Of a stretch of DNA of 9,962 nt, positions 6,598 through 9,962 are shown one piece after another; within the stretch, counting starts at the first letter, position 1; the number at the start of each line of letters is the position of its first letter. Origin of the DNA: an uncultured bacterium (GTDB lineage: Bacteria > Bacteroidota > Bacteroidia > Chitinophagales > Chitinophagaceae). Location: positions 1 through 9,962 of the forward strand of contig CAJBPC010000356.1 in NCBI GenBank assembly GCA_903957405.1, read 5' to 3'. The translations under genes and the position numbers were made by a program. Under the pieces are notes generated by a model. It saw nothing but the letters and a program-made list of their open reading frames with translations, was not told the origin of the DNA and ran no database searches.

Positions 6598-8463
6598 ATG
6601 TGCGGTATCGCTGGCATTGTCTCATCCGGACCGTTCAAAGGACTGATCACACCTGAAAGGATCAAAAACATGACCGACAGCATCCGACACCGCGGACCTG
6701 ACGGAGAGGGCATGTATCTGGAAGAAACCGATACGACGGGCGTAGGACTTGGACATCGAAGACTGGCCATCATCGACCCGACTGAAAGATCCGTCCAGCC
6801 AATGCATTACCTCGACAAATACGTCGTGATCCATAACGGGGAGATCTATAATTTCAAGGAGATAAGACTCGCCCTCGAGCAGAAGGGATATCGGTTTCGC
6901 TCCATGGGAGATGCGGAAGTCATAGCTGCGGCATGGCATGAATTCGGTCCGGAATGCGTACACCGGTTCGAAGGCATGTTCGCTTTCGCCCTTTGGGATC
7001 GCCAGCGGCAGATGCTCTTCTGTGCAAGGGACCGATTCGGCGAAAAGCCATTTTTCTTCCATTACGATGAACAAACCGGGATGCTTCGATTCGCATCGGA
7101 GATGAAAGCCTTATGGGCGGATGGAGTCGAAAAAAAAACCAGACCACAGATGTTCCTGCATTTTCTCACATTGGGGATGACGCAGCATCCTGACATGCAC
7201 GAGCTTACATTTTATCAAGATATCTTCCGCCTCTCACCGGCACATACCCTGACCTACACACCCCAGGAACACCGATTGGAGATCAGCCGGTACTGGGACA
7301 TTGACAAGGAAACAATCATCGACATCGGTGAAGATGAAGCATTACGGCATTTCAGAAATATGTTCGAAGCTTCTGTGAACAGCAGGATGCACAGCGATGT
7401 AAAGGAGGGTCTTGCCATCAGCGGAGGAATTGACAGCACTGCAATCGCTGCAGCATATGTCCGGAACAACAGGTCTGGCCAAACATGCCACAGCTTCAGC
7501 GCGGTGTTCCCCGGCTTCGAAAAAGACGAATCATCCTATATACGCGAAGTGAATGAAGCATTCGGCCTCCAGGCGAACATTGTCACACCCAATGCTGAAG
7601 GCCTGTTGGAGAAGATGCATTTGATGGCTTTCCATCAGGAAGAGCCCTTTGGGTCGGCAGGCGTGTTTGCACAATTTGACGTACATGCCATGGCGGTTCG
7701 TCAGGGAATCAAAGTGCTTTTTGATGGTCAGGGTGCGGATGAGACGCTTTCCGGATATCTGAAGTACACCCATTGGTACCTGCAGGAACTCATTGCCGCC
7801 AAACAGTTCTCCCGTGCGGAACAAGAAGCCGGCGCCCTCAAGGATAACGGATTCCTCGCCGAATGGGGATGGCGCAACAAGGCAGCGGCATTCATGCCCG
7901 GGTTCACATCTGCCATGCTCGAACGCAAAGCCCGGCGCTTACATGAAGGGAATCACGATATCGACCAAAAATTCATGGAAGCCTACTCCGGCGCCGGTTT
8001 CATCCAAAAACCCGTCGTGGAAAAACTGAACGACATCCTCTATGCAGATACCTGCACCGGTGGGCTCGAAACATTGCTACGCTATGCCGACAGGAATGCA
8101 ATGGCTCATGGTCTGGAACTCCGACTCCCATTCCTTCAGCACGATCTGGTATCGTTCGTATTTTCCCTGCCGGCATCCTTTCGCATACGAAAAGGGGTCA
8201 CAAAATGGATCCTACGTGAATGCTACCAGACATCCATACCCGAAAATATCCTCCGACGCAAGGGAAAAATCGGCTTCGAACCTCCTCAGGCGGATTGGAT
8301 GCAGGATGAACGGGTGAAGGGGGATATCAGGAAAGGTCAACAGAAGCTGGTCGATGCGGGCATGCTGAACCCGGCAGTGCTCTCCAGGGTAATAAAACCA
8401 TCTTCTGCATATGCCCCAGACAACCGCGATTGGAGGTATTGGGTCGTTTCACAATTCCTGTAA
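6598..8463 (+). CDS. asnB: Asparagine synthetase, glutamine-hydrolysing
   Basis: A 621-residue class II glutamine amidotransferase that makes asparagine from aspartate, ATP and glutamine in the cytoplasm. The N-terminal domain (about 1-200) starts MCGIAGIV, with Cys2 as nucleophile after Met removal; HRGPDG (31-36), GHRRLAIID (52-60), HNGEIYNF (79-86) and GDAE (104-107) bind glutamine. A tunnel leads to the ATP-pyrophosphatase synthetase domain, with the PP-loop SGGIDS (275-280, Ile where Leu is usual), DGQGADE (376-382) and the C-terminal core RYADRNAMAHGLELRLPFL (495-513). The start is fixed by the need for Cys2; nine adenines (6586-6594) lie just upstream instead of a Shine-Dalgarno sequence. 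It is longer than E. coli AsnB (554), as is usual for the AsnB_1/exosortase-type subfamily. Amidation of something other than free aspartate is possible in that subfamily, but no sugar or peptide genes are nearby to suggest it. Confidence 0.94.
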   Translation: MCGIAGIVSSGPFKGLITPERIKNMTDSIRHRGPDGEGMYLEETDTTGVGLGHRRLAIIDPTERSVQPMHYLDKYVVIHNGEIYNFKEIRLALEQKGYRFRSMGDAEVIAAAWHEFGPECVHRFEGMFAFALWDRQRQMLFCARDRFGEKPFFFHYDEQTGMLRFASEMKALWADGVEKKTRPQMFLHFLTLGMTQHPDMHELTFYQDIFRLSPAHTLTYTPQEHRLEISRYWDIDKETIIDIGEDEALRHFRNMFEASVNSRMHSDVKEGLAISGGIDSTAIAAAYVRNNRSGQTCHSFSAVFPGFEKDESSYIREVNEAFGLQANIVTPNAEGLLEKMHLMAFHQEEPFGSAGVFAQFDVHAMAVRQGIKVLFDGQGADETLSGYLKYTHWYLQELIAAKQFSRAEQEAGALKDNGFLAEWGWRNKAAAFMPGFTSAMLERKARRLHEGNHDIDQKFMEAYSGAGFIQKPVVEKLNDILYADTCTGGLETLLRYADRNAMAHGLELRLPFLQHDLVSFVFSLPASFRIRKGVTKWILRECYQTSIPENILRRKGKIGFEPPQADWMQDERVKGDIRKGQQKLVDAGMLNPAVLSRVIKPSSAYAPDNRDWRYWVVSQFL

Positions 8464-8496
8464 AAACCCAAACTCAACCCGTCGGCATTTTTTAAT

Positions 8497-8504
8497 CATC
8501 TTTG
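8497..8504 (+). promoter_or_regulatory. Near-consensus -7 element for the cystathionine enzyme gene
   Basis: CATCTTTG differs from TAnnTTTG only in its first base. It lies in a T-rich stretch of the 62-base gap after asnB and ends 21 bases before the ATG at 8526, a similar layout to the other boxes in this window. It suggests separate transcription from asnB. Confidence 0.35.
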
Positions 8505-8525
8505 CATCTGACAACCCCCCAGACC

Positions 8526-9665
8526 ATGAAACCTGCCACACTGTTCATCCATGCCGGCGCGCACCCCGATCCTTCCACTGGCGCCATCATGACACCCATC
8601 TACCAGACATCCACTTACGTGCAGGAAGCACCAGGAGTAAACAAGGGATTTGAGTATGCAAGGTCGCAGAATCCCACCCGACAGGCACTGGAAGAGGCTT
8701 TTGCACTGATAGAGAAAGGAAAATATGGCCTCGCCTTCAGCTCCGGCGTGGCTGCTACCGACGCCGTCATAAAGCTGCTTAGCCCCGGGGATGAAGTGAT
8801 CTGTGGGAATGACATGTATGGCGGGACTTACAGGTTGTTCACCAAGATATTTGAGAAATTCGGAATCCGGTTTCATTATGTGAACACTCAGGATCCCGCC
8901 ACCATCGCTGCGCAATGCAACGAAAAAACCAAACTCATCTGGCTGGAGACACCGACCAATCCACTGATGAACATCACCGACATCACTGCCGTATCGGCCA
9001 TCGCCAAAGCGAAGGGCATATGGGTGGTGGTCGATAACACGTTCGCATCTCCTTACCTGCAAAATCCATTGGAACTCGGGGCGGATATCGTCATGCATTC
9101 CGCAACAAAATACCTTGGTGGACACAGTGACGTGATACAGGGAGCGCTCATGCTGAACGATAAAGACCTTCGCGACCAATTATATTTCATACAGAAAAGC
9201 TGCGGTGCCGTGCCAGGACCGATGGACTGCTTCCTTGTCATGAGGGGGATAAAAACACTGCATGTACGCATGCAACGTCATTGCGAAAATGGCCGAGCCA
9301 TCGCCCACTGGCTTCGACAGCACCCGAAGGTCGGAAAGGTCTACTGGCCTGGATTTGAGGACCACCCCAACCACTCCGTTGCAAAGGCGCAAATGCGCGA
9401 CTTCGGCGGTATGATCAGCTTCGAACTAAAAGATGAGGGCATTGAGGCAGCCATGAAACTACTGTCATCAACAAGGCTTTTCGCGCTTGCCGAAAGCCTT
9501 GGCGGAGTGGAGTCACTGATTAACCACCCGGCCACGATGACGCACGCGTCTATACCGCGAGCGGAGCGAATAAAAAATGGACTCAGTGATACCCTGATTC
9601 GGTTGAGTGTTGGTATTGAAGACGTGGATGACCTTATTGATGACCTTGCCGCAGCAATAGGTTAA
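8526..9665 (+). CDS. Cystathionine gamma-lyase / gamma-synthase (Cys/Met PLP enzyme)
   Basis: A 379-residue, full-length member of the Cys/Met-metabolism PLP family. I prefer the ATG at 8526; an in-frame TTG at 8502 would add eight residues (MHLTTPQT) but overlaps the -7-like box. Key features: TSTYVQEAPG (28-37), YARSQNPTR (44-52), the phosphate-binding FSSGVAATDA (71-80), YGGTYRLF (98-105), VVDNTFASPYLQNP (168-181), the PLP lysine K195 in HSATKYLGGHSD (191-202), and SLGGVESLINHPATMTHASIP near the C-terminus (from residue 324). The last block is typical of gamma-lyases and gamma-synthases rather than beta-lyases. It would either split cystathionine to cysteine, 2-oxobutyrate and ammonia, or make cystathionine from an activated homoserine and cysteine; sequence alone does not decide. 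It is cytoplasmic and likely tetrameric. No other sulfur-metabolism gene is adjacent. Confidence 0.9.
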   Translation: MKPATLFIHAGAHPDPSTGAIMTPIYQTSTYVQEAPGVNKGFEYARSQNPTRQALEEAFALIEKGKYGLAFSSGVAATDAVIKLLSPGDEVICGNDMYGGTYRLFTKIFEKFGIRFHYVNTQDPATIAAQCNEKTKLIWLETPTNPLMNITDITAVSAIAKAKGIWVVVDNTFASPYLQNPLELGADIVMHSATKYLGGHSDVIQGALMLNDKDLRDQLYFIQKSCGAVPGPMDCFLVMRGIKTLHVRMQRHCENGRAIAHWLRQHPKVGKVYWPGFEDHPNHSVAKAQMRDFGGMISFELKDEGIEAAMKLLSSTRLFALAESLGGVESLINHPATMTHASIPRAERIKNGLSDTLIRLSVGIEDVDDLIDDLAAAIG

Positions 9666-9692
9666 CACAGAATTGCATCCAACTGCCAAAGA

Positions 9693-9716
9693 GACACCGA
9701 TCACTTCCCCGGTGTC
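9693..9716. terminator. Inverted repeat between convergent genes
   Basis: GACACCG (9693-9699) and CGGTGTC (9710-9716) form a perfect seven-base stem with a ten-base loop. It sits where the cystathionine-enzyme and DUF1080 genes converge and covers the DUF1080 stop codon at 9701-9703. No strong T-run follows on either strand, so it is only a candidate bidirectional terminator. Confidence 0.35.
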
Positions 9717-9962
9717 AACAAGATGTTCCGGTACTCCACGGGTCCGTGATCTCCCTGCAACATGATCGGTCCGGGCTCGCCCTCCCGGCTATCAAGTGCA
9801 CCACCCGTAATACCCGGAATGATCTGTTCGACGATGACGGGTTTGCCATTGGCAATGACTGTCACAATCCTGCCGACGATGGTGATATCAAAGCTTTGCC
9901 AATCTCCAGCCGGCTTTGCTGCCATCTGGTTGGGCGTGAGAAAACCATAAATACCGGCAAAA
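9701..9962 (-). CDS. DUF1080 / 3-keto-disaccharide hydrolase-type protein, C-terminal end (5' end beyond window)
   Basis: The last 86 residues of a DUF1080 (concanavalin-like jelly-roll) protein. The frame is open to the right edge of the window, so the ATG at 9923-9925 is an internal methionine and not the start. Typical family blocks are GIYGFLTPNQ (just before that Met), KPAGDWQSFDITIVGRIVTV, GITGGALDSREGEPGPIMLQ and GDHGPVEYRNILL. Family members are usually secreted, and several are linked to glycoside or keto-sugar cleavage in Bacteroidota and Planctomycetota; the catalytic part is not visible here. The gene converges on the cystathionine-enzyme gene with 35 bases between their stop codons. 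Confidence 0.87.
   Translation of the reverse strand, partial: FAGIYGFLTPNQMAAKPAGDWQSFDITIVGRIVTVIANGKPVIVEQIIPGITGGALDSREGEPGPIMLQGDHGPVEYRNILLTPGK

Noticed and set aside
8496..9179. A 227-codon minus-strand open frame
   Set aside because: It is antisense to the cystathionine-type enzyme, whose PLP motifs are clear.
1..9962. CRISPR arrays, tRNA or rRNA genes, insertion sequences, integrases, toxin-antitoxin or defence genes
   Set aside because: I looked for regular repeats, cloverleaf-like ends, terminal inverted repeats and recognisable proteins of these classes and found none.

Overview
The window looks like ordinary chromosomal DNA from a member of the Bacteroidota, probably free-living, with roughly 50% GC. 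The evidence is a BatB-type aerotolerance protein, a DUF2911 protein, a DUF1080 protein, a bacterial deoxyhypusine-synthase-like protein, and repeated TAnnTTTG boxes (the Bacteroidota -7 promoter element) a short distance upstream of several starts, with no clear Shine-Dalgarno sequences. I see no rRNA, tRNA, CRISPR array, insertion sequence or phage gene.

Left part (1-3814), all on the minus strand and read right to left: a deoxyhypusine-synthase-like enzyme, glycine C-acetyltransferase (kbl) 31 bases later, a class D beta-lactamase lipoprotein 71 bases later, a 212-base gap with no convincing gene, and the N-terminal 173 residues of BatB, which runs off the left edge. The first three probably form one transcription unit.

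Middle part (3815-5977): a 123-base divergent promoter region separates the DHS-like gene from an ACP phosphodiesterase-type gene (acpH, plus strand). acpH converges on an acetyl-CoA hydrolase/4-hydroxybutyrate CoA-transferase-type gene (minus strand). A second divergent promoter region of 116 bases follows.

Right part (5978-9962): a secreted DUF2911 protein and glutamine-hydrolysing asparagine synthetase (asnB) lie 53 bases apart on the plus strand. A PLP-dependent cystathionine gamma-lyase/gamma-synthase follows with its own promoter-like box. It converges on the C-terminal end of a DUF1080 (3-keto-disaccharide hydrolase type) protein entering from the right edge.

Most genes serve amino acid, CoA or polyamine metabolism: Kbl links threonine and glycine, AsnB makes asparagine, CGL/CGS handles sulfur amino acids, and the CoA-transferase handles short-chain acyl-CoA. 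I do not see a clear new multi-gene system. The most interesting items are the DHS-like enzyme, which keeps the catalytic lysine but appears to have lost spermidine-site residues of the eukaryotic enzyme; its operon with kbl and a beta-lactamase; and the regular short-leader promoter pattern, including a probably leaderless acpH.
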